A stretch of DNA of 15,893 nt from G020353235 sp964569555 (GCA_964569555.1 CAZMTT010000027.1:1-15893), one strand, 5' to 3'. Positions 1 to 7,949 are shown, counted from the stretch's first letter. Made by a program: numbers and translations. The notes: generated by a model not told the origin, from the letters alone.

Positions 1-275
1 TCCGGGTCAAGCTCAATATTAAAGCGCCCTTGATACCACCCGGCGATAGCCTGGCGGAGTTCAGGCAGGCCTTCTGTTTCAGGATAGCGGTGATTTGCCG
101 GCTCCTGTGCCGCCTGACAGAGGGCATCAATTATGTGGGCTGGTGTTGGCATATCGGGGTCACCGACGGCGAAGCTAATTACCTCTTCCCCCTTAGCCTT
201 TTTCTCGGCAATTTTCTGGTTAAGCTCGACAAAAAGATAAGGGGCTAGACCGGACATCCGTTTTGACATTTTCAT
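1..275 (-). CDS. dapL: LL-diaminopimelate aminotransferase (N-terminal part, cut by window edge)
   Basis: This is the first 91 codons of a PLP-dependent class I/II aminotransferase; the rest lies beyond the window. It starts MKMSKRMSGLAPYLF and continues with a VISFAVGDPDMPTP stretch and a HRYPETEGLPELRQAIAGWY stretch. These are the N-terminal arm and substrate-side motifs of the DapL/aspartate aminotransferase fold. The catalytic lysine is not in view. DapL converts tetrahydrodipicolinate and glutamate to LL-diaminopimelate in one step, bypassing the succinylase or acetylase branches. The gene directly upstream is dapF, whose enzyme uses that product, which favours DapL over another aminotransferase. 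The start ATG overlaps the dapF stop as ATGA, suggesting translational coupling. An in-frame ATG two codons later is an alternative start. The family is fairly sure; the exact substrate is inferred from context. Confidence 0.8.
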   Translation of the reverse strand, partial: MKMSKRMSGLAPYLFVELNQKIAEKKAKGEEVISFAVGDPDMPTPAHIIDALCQAAQEPANHRYPETEGLPELRQAIAGWYQGRFNIELDP

Positions 276-1123
276 TTTTCCCATACTCCAGTGAATACTT
301 TTTCCGCCGGACCGCTGAGGAATACCTCCCCCGCCCCATCCCATTCCACCTTGAGTAATCCCCCCGGCAGGGCTATATCTACCTTGTTGTCAATATAACC
401 ATACTTTTGTGCCGCCACCGCTATGGCGCCGGCACCGCTGCCGCAGGCCAGTGTCTCCCCGGCCCCCCTTTCCCAGACTCTGGCGTCTATTTGCCCCCGG
501 TTGACTACATTGGCCACCTCAAAATTGGTCCGCCGGGGAAATACCGCCAGGTGCTCTACTTTGGGACCTATCTGGGACAGCAAAAATCTGGCTACCGGTT
601 GCGGGCTGAAACAAACCGCATGCGGGTTTCCCATCGAAACGAGGTTTAAGCAAAGCTCCTTGCCGTCAATAACCACCGTGTAGCCCAGCATTGATTTTAT
701 GTCAACCAGCTTCTTGCTTCCCGGCTCTATCTCCACCGGGATATCGCCGGCGCCAAATTTAGGCACCCCCATATTGGTCTGGATTTCAACCGACTTTCCT
801 GTTTTATTAAACCTGACTGCTCTTATGCCCACCATCGTTTCAACCTTTAGCTGGCTTTGGGGCGAGAGTTTTTTATCGATAATGTATTTTGCCAGGCATC
901 TCAGTCCGTTGCCGCAGGCCTCTGCCTCGCCACCGTCCGGGTTAAACATGCGCATCTTGAAATCGGCTTTAGCCGAGGGCAGCAGGAGCAGCAAGCCATC
1001 GGCGCCGATGCCATAGTGGCGGTTGCACATCGCCCGGGCGACTTCCGACCAGTCACCTCCGGTCTTATCGGTCTCTACCAGGATAAAGTCATTCCCGGCA
1101 CCCTGTAGCTTGGTGAAGTCCAC
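272..1123 (-). CDS. dapF: Diaminopimelate epimerase
   Basis: This cytoplasmic, PLP-independent racemase converts LL-diaminopimelate to meso-diaminopimelate, the precursor of lysine and of peptidoglycan cross-links. The 283-residue product has the usual family length. It opens with MDFTKLQGAGNDFILV, the typical DapF start. Both catalytic cysteines are present: Cys70 in EACGNGLRC and Cys227 in GETLACGSGAG. NPDGGEAE and MGNPHAV, also conserved, lie between them. The start codon is GTG, with GGGAG nine bases upstream inside the end of miaA. The gene overlaps the last 35 bases of miaA and shares an ATGA junction with the following dapL gene, so it is embedded in the operon and probably translated by coupling. 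Function is assigned with high confidence because both active-site motifs and the pathway neighbour are present. Confidence 0.96.
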   Translation of the reverse strand: MDFTKLQGAGNDFILVETDKTGGDWSEVARAMCNRHYGIGADGLLLLLPSAKADFKMRMFNPDGGEAEACGNGLRCLAKYIIDKKLSPQSQLKVETMVGIRAVRFNKTGKSVEIQTNMGVPKFGAGDIPVEIEPGSKKLVDIKSMLGYTVVIDGKELCLNLVSMGNPHAVCFSPQPVARFLLSQIGPKVEHLAVFPRRTNFEVANVVNRGQIDARVWERGAGETLACGSGAGAIAVAAQKYGYIDNKVDIALPGGLLKVEWDGAGEVFLSGPAEKVFTGVWEK

Positions 1124-2033
1124 TTTGCTTGGCTCCCAAAAATTTGGTTACTAATGCGGTTATTTCTGATTTATCCTTTTCCTCAAACCACCTAATTCTA
1201 TCATCTTTTAAGCGGAACCAGTTATACTGGTGGCGGACTAGGCGGTGGCTCTCCATCTTAATTTGCTCAACAGCCGCCTCTAGGGTCAGCTCACCCTTGA
1301 GATACTGACCGATCTGGCGGTAGCCGATACCGGACATCGCCGGCAGGCTGAGGTCATAGCCCATCCCGATTAGTTTCTTCACCTCCTCAACCAGGCCCCG
1401 CTGTACCATCTCATCAACCCTGGAGTCAACCCGCCGGTATAACTCGGCCCTATCTGTGGTTAGACTGATGATAAGGGTCGGGTAAGATAGTGCCTGCTTC
1501 CGACGGGATAACGGGGCATCGGTATGCTTCAGCACTTCCAGAGCCCTTATTACCCGCCGTACATTACGAGGGTCAATCTGCTGGGCGGCTACAGCGTCAG
1601 TCCTGACCAGCTCCTGGTAGAGTTTGTCAGCGCCAATTTTAGCCGCTTTATCCTCCAGGCGGCGCCTGAATTTGGGGTCAGGGGGGACTGACGGTACCTG
1701 CCAGCCTTCCAGTACCGCTCGGACATACAGCCCGCTACCGCCGACCAGTATCGGCAATCTATGACGCTGACCGATATCGGCAATAGCCTGAGTGGCTAAA
1801 TGCTGGTACTGGGCCAGGCTGAAGTCCTCATCGGGGTTGACAATGTCTATCAGGTGGTGCCGGACGAGAGACAGCTCCTCCGGGCTTGGCTTGGCGGTGC
1901 CGATATCCATATGGCGGTATACCTGCCGGCTATCAGCACTGACTATCTCTCCGTGAAAAGTCTGAGCTAGGTGAAGCGCCAGCTGGCTCTTGCCGACAGC
2001 GGTGGGACCAACGATGGCTACCAGACGATTCAT
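1089..2033 (-). CDS. miaA: tRNA dimethylallyltransferase
   Basis: MiaA transfers the dimethylallyl group of DMAPP to N6 of adenosine 37 in tRNAs that read UNN codons. The P-loop IVGPTAVGKS lies at residues 7-16, followed by SADSRQVYRHMDIGTAKP and PILVGGSGLYVRAVLEG, all MiaA hallmarks. The C-terminal RLVRHQYNWF segment is also typical. I chose the ATG at 2033, giving 314 residues, because it places the P-loop at the usual distance from the N-terminus. A longer reading from a TTG at 2066 would add 11 uncharacteristic residues and overlap tpiA. With the chosen start the gene begins one base after the tpiA stop. The ribosome binding site is weak, so reinitiation after tpiA is likely. The substrate DMAPP comes from the MEP pathway, whose first gene, dxs, leads this operon. 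Confidence 0.95.
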   Translation of the reverse strand: MNRLVAIVGPTAVGKSQLALHLAQTFHGEIVSADSRQVYRHMDIGTAKPSPEELSLVRHHLIDIVNPDEDFSLAQYQHLATQAIADIGQRHRLPILVGGSGLYVRAVLEGWQVPSVPPDPKFRRRLEDKAAKIGADKLYQELVRTDAVAAQQIDPRNVRRVIRALEVLKHTDAPLSRRKQALSYPTLIISLTTDRAELYRRVDSRVDEMVQRGLVEEVKKLIGMGYDLSLPAMSGIGYRQIGQYLKGELTLEAAVEQIKMESHRLVRHQYNWFRLKDDRIRWFEEKDKSEITALVTKFLGAKQSGLHQATGCRE

Positions 2034-2034
2034 G

Positions 2035-2793
2035 CTATGCTTTAATTTCTGCGGTCTGCTTGACAATACTCAGGAACTCGTTTGCTTTCAGGCTCGCCCC
2101 GCCGACAAGGCTACCGTCTATCTCGGATTGCTGAATAAACTCGGCAATATTGTCCGCCGTGACACTGCCGCCGTATAGAATGCGCGTGTTCCGGGCAGTC
2201 TCGTTATCGTATAATTTAGCCATATTATGGCGGATAAGCCCAATGGTCTCATTGGCCTGCCCGCCGCTAGCCGCCCTGCCGGTGCCGATTGCCCACACCG
2301 GCTCATAGGCGATTACCAGGTCATTAATCTGGTTTATGCCCGCTAGAGACGACTGGAGCTGCTCGGTGACTACCTCTTCGGTTCTCCCCGCCTCGTTTTC
2401 CTCCAGCCTCTCCCCGATACACAGGATTGGTTTCAGGCCGGCCTTGAGTGCGGCTTGAATTTTTTGATTAACTATCTCGCCTGTTTCATTAAAATAGTGC
2501 CGCCGCTCCGAGTGCCCGATGATAACAAACTCGCAGAGTCCCGCCAGCATGAGGGGCGAAATCTCGCCGGTATAAGCCCCCTTTTCGGCAAAGTATATAT
2601 TCTGTGCCCCCAGCTTTATCGAGCTACCCTTGATGAGTTCGCCCACCGCCGCCAGCGAAATAAAGGGCGGACAGAGCACCTTGTCAACATTATCTATCCG
2701 GTCAAGTTCAGCACGCATTGCCCTGACCAGCGCGGTGGCTTCGCTCAGGGTAGTATTCATTTTCCAGTTTCCGGCAGTTAAGGGAACTCGCAT
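2035..2793 (-). CDS. tpiA: Triosephosphate isomerase
   Basis: This TIM-barrel enzyme interconverts dihydroxyacetone phosphate and glyceraldehyde 3-phosphate. The product is 252 residues, the usual length. It begins MRVPLTAGNWKMN, with active-site Asn9 and Lys11. The catalytic histidine is His94 in IIGHSERR and the catalytic glutamate is Glu164 in AYEPVWAIGTG. The phosphate-binding ILYGGSV and LVGGASL motifs lie near the C-terminus. The reading frame is open further upstream, but the start at 2793 is preferred: it gives the canonical N-terminus and follows an AAGGT site that overlaps the stop codon of the preceding pgk-apgM gene. That stop-site overlap suggests coupled translation. Its product, glyceraldehyde 3-phosphate, is a substrate of DXS encoded upstream. 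No unusual residues were noticed. Confidence 0.97.
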   Translation of the reverse strand: MRVPLTAGNWKMNTTLSEATALVRAMRAELDRIDNVDKVLCPPFISLAAVGELIKGSSIKLGAQNIYFAEKGAYTGEISPLMLAGLCEFVIIGHSERRHYFNETGEIVNQKIQAALKAGLKPILCIGERLEENEAGRTEEVVTEQLQSSLAGINQINDLVIAYEPVWAIGTGRAASGGQANETIGLIRHNMAKLYDNETARNTRILYGGSVTADNIAEFIQQSEIDGSLVGGASLKANEFLSIVKQTAEIKA

Positions 2794-2806
2794 TTTATCA
2801 CTACCT

Positions 2807-5221
2807 TCAGGCGCCAAATTTGCTTAATTTCAGGGCATTGGCCATCGCCAGTGGCATAATCTGGGTCGCCGGCAGTCGCCCCAGCCCCCCGCTGAGACAG
2901 GCTGACTCGCCGAACTCGGTTACTCTATCCGGCCGGCAATACCGGGCAGATATCAGCACCGGCACCGGGTGCCAGCTATGCCCTTTAAGCAGGGCCGGTG
3001 TTGAGTGGTCGCCGGTGACCACAATGACATCAGGCTCAAGCGCGATTAACCGGGGTATGGCGCCATCAACCTGCTCGATAACTTTGACCTTTCGCTTGAA
3101 GTCACCGTCCTCGCCCGCCGCATCCGTCTCTTTGATGTGCAGGAAGAAATAGTCATGGTCGGCATAATGCTTTTTCAGGGTGGCAAACTCATCTTCAAGG
3201 CTGGCACCGGTTTCCAGGACCTGCATGCCCACCAGCTTGGCCAGTCCCCGGTACATCGGATAGCTGGCAATTGCCGCCGGCTTGAGCTTGTAGACCTCAC
3301 TCATTGAGGGAAAACTGGGCTTTTGGGAGAAGCCGCGCAGCAGAATCATATTGGCCGGGTGGCGGCGGGCCAGAATCTCGCGTGCCCGGGCGATAAATTT
3401 ATTGGCCACATCAGCGGTGAGGCTGGAGTCAGAACGGAGGGCATTGACCACTCTGGGTACTACCCCGACCTGCTGGGGGTCGGAATCGCTAACCGCGGAT
3501 ATCAGGCCATCACCCCGAAAGACAACGACAAAGCGGTGTTCCCGGACCGGCCGGATAAAGAGGATAGTATCATCTATGGTGGCTTCGTTCAGCAACCGGC
3601 ACAGCTCGGCGCACTTCTCGGTAGTGATGCGGCCAGCCCTGCGGTCAGTAACCAGCCCGGCTTTATCTATGGTGCAGAAATTCCCCCGGGCGGCGACATC
3701 GCCGTTACGGAGGTCAAAGTCTATCCCGATTGCCTCTAGTGCTCCCCGCCCGATGTGATAACGGATGGGGTCGTAGCCGAACAGTGCCAGGTGACCCGGT
3801 GAGCTGCCCGGTGTTATCCCGGGACTGACCAGGTCAATTAGACCACAGATACTCTTGGAGGCTAATTTATCAAGATTGGGGGTACGGGCGGTCTCCATCT
3901 CTGTCTGGCCGCTGGCCGGGTCAGGCAGTCCACCCAGGCCGTCGATAACTACTAACACAATCTTGCTCGGTGAAGGGTGGGCGATTTGCTTCATTATCTT
4001 CAAGCCAATATCAGCCAAGGCCAGGGGTGGCTTGGCTTCTTTATCAAGCAGTGCCTCTACGCCGGGGAGTTCCTCGCCACCGAGAAATCTGAGTGAAGCA
4101 CCGCCCCCGGTGGAGACAAAGGTCATCTTATCGGCTAAACCCAGCTCGTTTACCACCTCAGCGGTGGAACCGCCCCCGATGATAGAGATGGCTTCCAGCT
4201 TGGCCAGCAGTCGGGCCATGGCCTGCGTCCCCTCGCTGAAAGCGGGTATTTCGTATACCCCCAGGGGCCCGTTCCAGAATACGGTCTGGCTGTTCTGTAA
4301 TTCAGCACTGAAAATTTTGATTGTCTCCGGGCCGATATCAACAATCATTTTGTTTTTGGGGATACTTTCTACCGGCACCACTTCGCCTTTAGCCTGAGGG
4401 TCGATTTTGTCGGCAACGACAACATCAACCGGCAGCAGCAGGCGTACCCCGTTTTTGGCGGCCGTATCCATTAGCTTGGCCGCGGTTTCGACCCGGTCTT
4501 CTTCAACCAGTGATTTGCCGGTCTTACAGGACCTGGCTTTCAGGAAGGTGGCTGCCATCGCCCCGCCAATCAGCAGACAGTCCACCCGGTCCAGAATATT
4601 CTCCAGCATCTCAATCTTATCGCTTATCTTGGCGCCGCCGAGAAGCGAGACAAAGGGGTGGGCTGGGTTCTCCAGAAGGCCGGTCAGAGTGTCAATCTCC
4701 CTCTCCAGCAGCAGCCCGGCCACCGCCGGTAGATAGTGGGCAATGCCGGCAATTGAGGCATGGGCCCGATGAGAAGTACCGAAGGCATCATTAATGAAAA
4801 CACCGCCTAAGCGAGCCAAGGCTCGGGCAAAGGAAGCACTCCCCGTCTCCTCATCAGAGTGAAAACGCAGGTTCTCCAGAAAGAGGACATCGCCACTCAT
4901 CAGACTGGCGACTGATTTCTCTACTTCCGGCCCGATACAGTCAGTAGCTACGCCCACCTGCTGGCCCAAAATCTGGGAAAGGCGCTGGGCGAGGACGGTC
5001 AATCGCAGCTTATCGACTATCTCCCCCTTCGGTCGCCCCAGGTGCGATATTAGGATTACCCGGGCTCCCCGCTCAATGAGGTATTTGAGGGTGGGTAGCG
5101 CCGCCCGCATGCGGCTATCATCGGTGATTTTTCCCTTCTCATCCAGAGGGACATTGAAGTCAACCCGGACCAGAACCCTCTTACCGCTGACATCAATATC
5201 CCTGACGGTCATCTTATCCAT
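2807..5221 (-). CDS. pgk-apgM: Phosphoglycerate kinase fused to archaeal-type cofactor-independent phosphoglycerate mutase
   Basis: One open frame of 804 residues holds two complete enzymes. Residues 1-394 are phosphoglycerate kinase: VDFNVPLD (19-26), SHLGRPKG (59-66), LENLRFH (115-121), LLGGAKISDK (193-202), WNGPLGVYE (316-324) and the nucleotide loop TGGGASLRFL (371-380). Residues about 419-804 are a 2,3-bisphosphoglycerate-independent mutase of the ApgM group in the alkaline phosphatase superfamily. Its motifs are VVIDGLGGLP (424-433), the nucleophile loop GSSPGHLALFGYDP (Ser473 or Ser474), HIKETDAAGEDGD (695-707) and the metal ligands in TGDHS (Asp738, His739). A 24-residue proline-containing linker joins them. 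Together they would turn 1,3-bisphosphoglycerate into 2-phosphoglycerate. AGAGGT five bases before the ATG is a good ribosome binding site. Both domains are certain. Whether they form one chain is less sure: stops in another frame lie at the junction (4041-4046), and an in-frame ATG at 3994 could start a separate mutase. Confidence 0.9.
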   Translation of the reverse strand: MDKMTVRDIDVSGKRVLVRVDFNVPLDEKGKITDDSRMRAALPTLKYLIERGARVILISHLGRPKGEIVDKLRLTVLAQRLSQILGQQVGVATDCIGPEVEKSVASLMSGDVLFLENLRFHSDEETGSASFARALARLGGVFINDAFGTSHRAHASIAGIAHYLPAVAGLLLEREIDTLTGLLENPAHPFVSLLGGAKISDKIEMLENILDRVDCLLIGGAMAATFLKARSCKTGKSLVEEDRVETAAKLMDTAAKNGVRLLLPVDVVVADKIDPQAKGEVVPVESIPKNKMIVDIGPETIKIFSAELQNSQTVFWNGPLGVYEIPAFSEGTQAMARLLAKLEAISIIGGGSTAEVVNELGLADKMTFVSTGGGASLRFLGGEELPGVEALLDKEAKPPLALADIGLKIMKQIAHPSPSKIVLVVIDGLGGLPDPASGQTEMETARTPNLDKLASKSICGLIDLVSPGITPGSSPGHLALFGYDPIRYHIGRGALEAIGIDFDLRNGDVAARGNFCTIDKAGLVTDRRAGRITTEKCAELCRLLNEATIDDTILFIRPVREHRFVVVFRGDGLISAVSDSDPQQVGVVPRVVNALRSDSSLTADVANKFIARAREILARRHPANMILLRGFSQKPSFPSMSEVYKLKPAAIASYPMYRGLAKLVGMQVLETGASLEDEFATLKKHYADHDYFFLHIKETDAAGEDGDFKRKVKVIEQVDGAIPRLIALEPDVIVVTGDHSTPALLKGHSWHPVPVLISARYCRPDRVTEFGESACLSGGLGRLPATQIMPLAMANALKLSKFGA
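4014..4036 (-). other. Hairpin at the pgk/apgM junction
   Basis: Read on the minus strand, GCCAAGCCA pairs with TGGCCTTGGC around a CCCC loop, with one bulged C, giving a 9-bp stem. It lies five bases downstream of tandem TGA TAA stops (4041-4046) that are out of the fusion frame, and within the codons for the interdomain linker. No U-tract follows, so it is not a standard terminator. It may be a remnant of the former intergenic region, a recoding stimulator, or chance. Confidence 0.4.
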
Positions 5222-5263
5222 GTAGCACCTCTAAGTAGATGTCTTACCGAAAATAATATCTTC

Positions 5264-7177
5264 TCAGGCGGAAGTAGTCCTTGCCTCGCTCCGGGCAGTC
5301 AGACGGGAATCAGAGGTAAGGTCGGGAAATGAGGTTAGCACCTGCTGGACTATTCCTTTGGCATCCAGGTTGTATTTAGCACGGAGAACGGCTTGGGTTC
5401 CGTGCTCGACAAACTCATCCGGGATGCCCAGACTTTTTATTCGAATATGGTTCTTGCCCGTCTTGTGCAGAAAGCTGACGAGGCTGCTGCCGAAACCGCC
5501 GCTAACCGTATTTTCCTCAACGGTAACCATGCGTTTAATGCTACTAGTCAGTTCTGTGACAAGTTTAGCGTCCAGCGGCTTGACGAAACGGGCGTTAACT
5601 ACGGTGGCTTCAATGCCCTGCGAAGCCAGCTCGCGGGCGGCTTCAAGGGCCGGGGCTACGGTAGCCCCGACAGCCAGTATGGCTACATCTTCCCCGTTTC
5701 TCAGGACTTCCCACTGGCCGATTGGTATCTGGTGCAGCTCGGCTTCCAACTCCACCCCCTGCCCGGCACTGCGCGGGTATCTGATTGCCATCGGCTGCAG
5801 TGCTCTGGTGGCGGTATAGAGTAAGTGCCGGAGCTCATTCTCGTCCTTGGGTGCGGCTACAATCATATTGGGCATCAAGGTGAGATAAGACAGGTCAAAG
5901 GCACCCTGGTGTGTCTTGCCATCATCGCCAACGATACCGCCCCGGTCGATAGCGAAAATCACCGGTAATTCCTGAAGGCAAACGTCGTGTATCAGCTGGT
6001 CAAAGGCACGCTGCAGAAAAGTAGAGTATATCGCCACGATGGGAGTGAAGCCCTGCGTCGCCAGCCCGGCAGCAAAGGTAACCGCGTGTTGCTCGCAGAT
6101 GCCGACATCAAAAACGCGGTCGGGAAACTCGTCCTTGACAATACTGAGACAATTCCCTTCCGGCATCGCCGGGGTGATTGTCACCAGCTTCGGATTTTGC
6201 CGCGTCAGGCTGAGCACGGTCTGGGCGAATACTTCGCTGTAGGTGGGTATTTTCGGGGCGCCTTTATCCGACTTGGCACTTACCCCGTGGAAATAAACGG
6301 CGTTACTCTCGGCGGGGAGATAGCCCTTACCTTTGGTGGTCAACACATGAATGAGGGCCGGTTTGACCTGGTAATCCCTGACCCGGGTAAAGACCTTTTT
6401 CAACCCGGCAACATCGTGTCCATCAATTGGCCCCACGTAGCTAAAGCCGAGCTCCTCCCAGATTGCCGACGGCATAACAAAGCCCTTGATGCCACTCTCA
6501 ACCCTCTCCCCCAAACCCCAGAGCCGTTTACCTAAAGGCAGCTTTTGGAGGACTCGCCGGCTTTCTTCTTTTGCCCGGTGGTAACGGGGGTCAAAACGCA
6601 CCTTGCTCAGCAGCCTGGCTAAAGCACCGACAGTGGGGGAGATTGACATTCCGTTGTCATTCAGGATTACAATGAGCTTGGAACCCAGATGACCGGCCTG
6701 ATTGAATGCTTCCAAGGCCATGCCACCAGTTATCGCTCCGTCACCGATTACGGCAACGACGCGGTGGTCGTCACCGGCCAGGTCACGGGCAATGGCCATG
6801 CCCAGTGCGGCTGAGACTGAGGTGCTGGCATGACCGGCACCAAACGGGTCATGCTCACTCTCACTGCGGCTGGTAAAGCCGGACAACCCGCCATATTGCC
6901 GCAGGGTAGCAAAAAGTTTGCGCCGGCCGGTAAGTAGTTTGTGGACATAGCTTTGGTGGCCAACATCCCAGATAATCTTATCACGGGGACTGTCAAATGC
7001 CAGGTGCAAAGCTATGGTAAGTTCAACTACACCCAGATTGGAGGCTAGGTGTCCTCCGTTAGCGGTTACTCTGGCTACCAGTTCTTCCCTAATTTCAGCG
7101 GCTAATTGCTTGAGCTGTCGTTTGGTCAGCTTTCTCAGATCCGCCGGGCTATCTATTCGGTCTAGTAACCTCGGCAT
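5264..7177 (-). CDS. dxs: 1-deoxy-D-xylulose-5-phosphate synthase
   Basis: DXS is a thiamine diphosphate enzyme that condenses pyruvate with glyceraldehyde 3-phosphate, the committed step of the MEP isoprenoid pathway. The 637-residue length is normal. GGHLASNLGVVELTIALH lies at 41-58, DVGHQSYVHK at 71-80 and FGAGHASTS at 112-120. The thiamine-binding GDGAITGGM is at 145-153 with LNDNGMSIS at 172-180. In the pyrimidine-binding half, DVGICEQHAVTFAAGLA places the catalytic glutamate at 362. The transketolase C-terminal domain ends with SLGIPDEFVEHGTQ, typical of DXS. AAGG six bases before the ATG supports the start. It is the first gene of the operon, has its own promoter at 7218-7246, and is followed after 42 bases by pgk-apgM. 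The three-carbon enzymes downstream can set the supply of its substrate. Confidence 0.97.
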   Translation of the reverse strand: MPRLLDRIDSPADLRKLTKRQLKQLAAEIREELVARVTANGGHLASNLGVVELTIALHLAFDSPRDKIIWDVGHQSYVHKLLTGRRKLFATLRQYGGLSGFTSRSESEHDPFGAGHASTSVSAALGMAIARDLAGDDHRVVAVIGDGAITGGMALEAFNQAGHLGSKLIVILNDNGMSISPTVGALARLLSKVRFDPRYHRAKEESRRVLQKLPLGKRLWGLGERVESGIKGFVMPSAIWEELGFSYVGPIDGHDVAGLKKVFTRVRDYQVKPALIHVLTTKGKGYLPAESNAVYFHGVSAKSDKGAPKIPTYSEVFAQTVLSLTRQNPKLVTITPAMPEGNCLSIVKDEFPDRVFDVGICEQHAVTFAAGLATQGFTPIVAIYSTFLQRAFDQLIHDVCLQELPVIFAIDRGGIVGDDGKTHQGAFDLSYLTLMPNMIVAAPKDENELRHLLYTATRALQPMAIRYPRSAGQGVELEAELHQIPIGQWEVLRNGEDVAILAVGATVAPALEAARELASQGIEATVVNARFVKPLDAKLVTELTSSIKRMVTVEENTVSGGFGSSLVSFLHKTGKNHIRIKSLGIPDEFVEHGTQAVLRAKYNLDAKGIVQQVLTSFPDLTSDSRLTARSEARTTSA

Positions 7178-7217
7178 ATTTTGCCTTTTAATCCATCATG
7201 CTTTGGCGGGTAATCTC

Positions 7218-7246
7218 ATACTAGCAATAAGGGTAGCTATTGTCAA
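7218..7246 (-). promoter_or_regulatory. Sigma-70-type promoter of the dxs operon
   Basis: On the minus strand a perfect TTGACA (7246-7241) is separated by exactly 17 bases from TAGTAT (7223-7218). Transcription would start near 7211, leaving a leader of about 34 bases before the dxs ATG. The -35 box begins two bases after the stop codon of the upstream gene. This is the strongest promoter match I found in the window. Confidence 0.75.
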
Positions 7247-7247
7247 A

Positions 7248-7904
7248 CTATTTGCTTCTTTTGCCCGTCCTGGTTTTAGCCGTTTTCCGGGGAGGTTTAG
7301 CCCGTTGCTCTCTCAACCAGCGGTTGATTTCATCCAGGGCAGGAGGCGCAATGTAGAATACTTCTATATCCGGCGGGAACTGGAGCTGGTGCTCTTCCCT
7401 GATGAACAGTATGCCAATCTCGTCTGAGTTGAGGGTTTCATCAATGTGGTGGGCGATATATTCGTTTCTCTGCTTATTGACTTCAACATAAGACTTATAA
7501 ACCCGGGCAAATACCTTCGGGTTCTGTAAACCCAGCGCCAGGCACCGGCTCCAGTCCATGAATTCGGTCAGCGCTTCGATGTCCTCGGCGGCTTCAAGTT
7601 GAGCCCCCCTCCCCAGCCTGTCTTGAACAATCTGATAGCTGCTCTGGTTCAGCCCTTTGATTGCTTTCAGCCCAGCCTTGCTGCTAACCGGAATCAGCTC
7701 ATGATATATCCGGGCTATCTTGCCCAGTTTGAGCTCTAATTCGCCAATCTGGCCTTCAGCCTGTTGCCAGTAGCGGCTGAATATTTCCCTATAATCCTCT
7801 GGGGATTGCGGGCCGCAGTAAATCAGTGGCACTAAGTATAGCTTGCGGCCCTTTTTAAATTGCTCAACCGGAGGCTTCTCTATTTTGCCCAGTTCTTCCG
7901 ACAT
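7248..7904 (-). CDS. Conserved-looking hypothetical protein
   Basis: The product is 218 residues and I cannot assign a function. I chose the ATG at 7904 because GAGGGGG lies eight bases upstream; an upstream in-frame start would add 14 residues with no better site. It has no signal peptide or membrane segment, so it is probably cytoplasmic. The N-terminal third includes FKKGRKLYLVPLIYCG, followed by a charged, helix-rich middle. The C-terminal part contains RNEYIAHHIDETL, then EIGILFIREEHQLQFPPDIEVF and PPALDEINRWLREQ. It ends in a lysine/arginine-rich tail of about 20 residues that could bind nucleic acid. I have a vague recollection of similar proteins in Chloroflexota but cannot name a family. 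It lies 70 bases upstream of dxs, which has its own promoter, so co-regulation is uncertain. Sequence character and ribosome binding site make it a real gene. Confidence 0.8.
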   Translation of the reverse strand: MSEELGKIEKPPVEQFKKGRKLYLVPLIYCGPQSPEDYREIFSRYWQQAEGQIGELELKLGKIARIYHELIPVSSKAGLKAIKGLNQSSYQIVQDRLGRGAQLEAAEDIEALTEFMDWSRCLALGLQNPKVFARVYKSYVEVNKQRNEYIAHHIDETLNSDEIGILFIREEHQLQFPPDIEVFYIAPPALDEINRWLREQRAKPPRKTAKTRTGKRSK

Positions 7905-7949
7905 AAGATATACCCCCTCTGCCTGCCCTCTCGGCTTCGCCGGCAAACG

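Noticed and set aside
30..248. 72-codon plus-strand frame at the window start
   Set aside because: It is the reverse of the dapL coding sequence, which has convincing aminotransferase motifs.
3855..4397. 180-codon plus-strand frame opposite pgk-apgM
   Set aside because: Low-complexity Ser/Pro-rich translation with no motifs, entirely opposite well-conserved PGK and linker sequence.
5987..6535. 182-codon plus-strand frame inside dxs
   Set aside because: It lies opposite conserved DXS coding sequence, has no ribosome binding site or recognisable motif, and follows from the codon bias of dxs.
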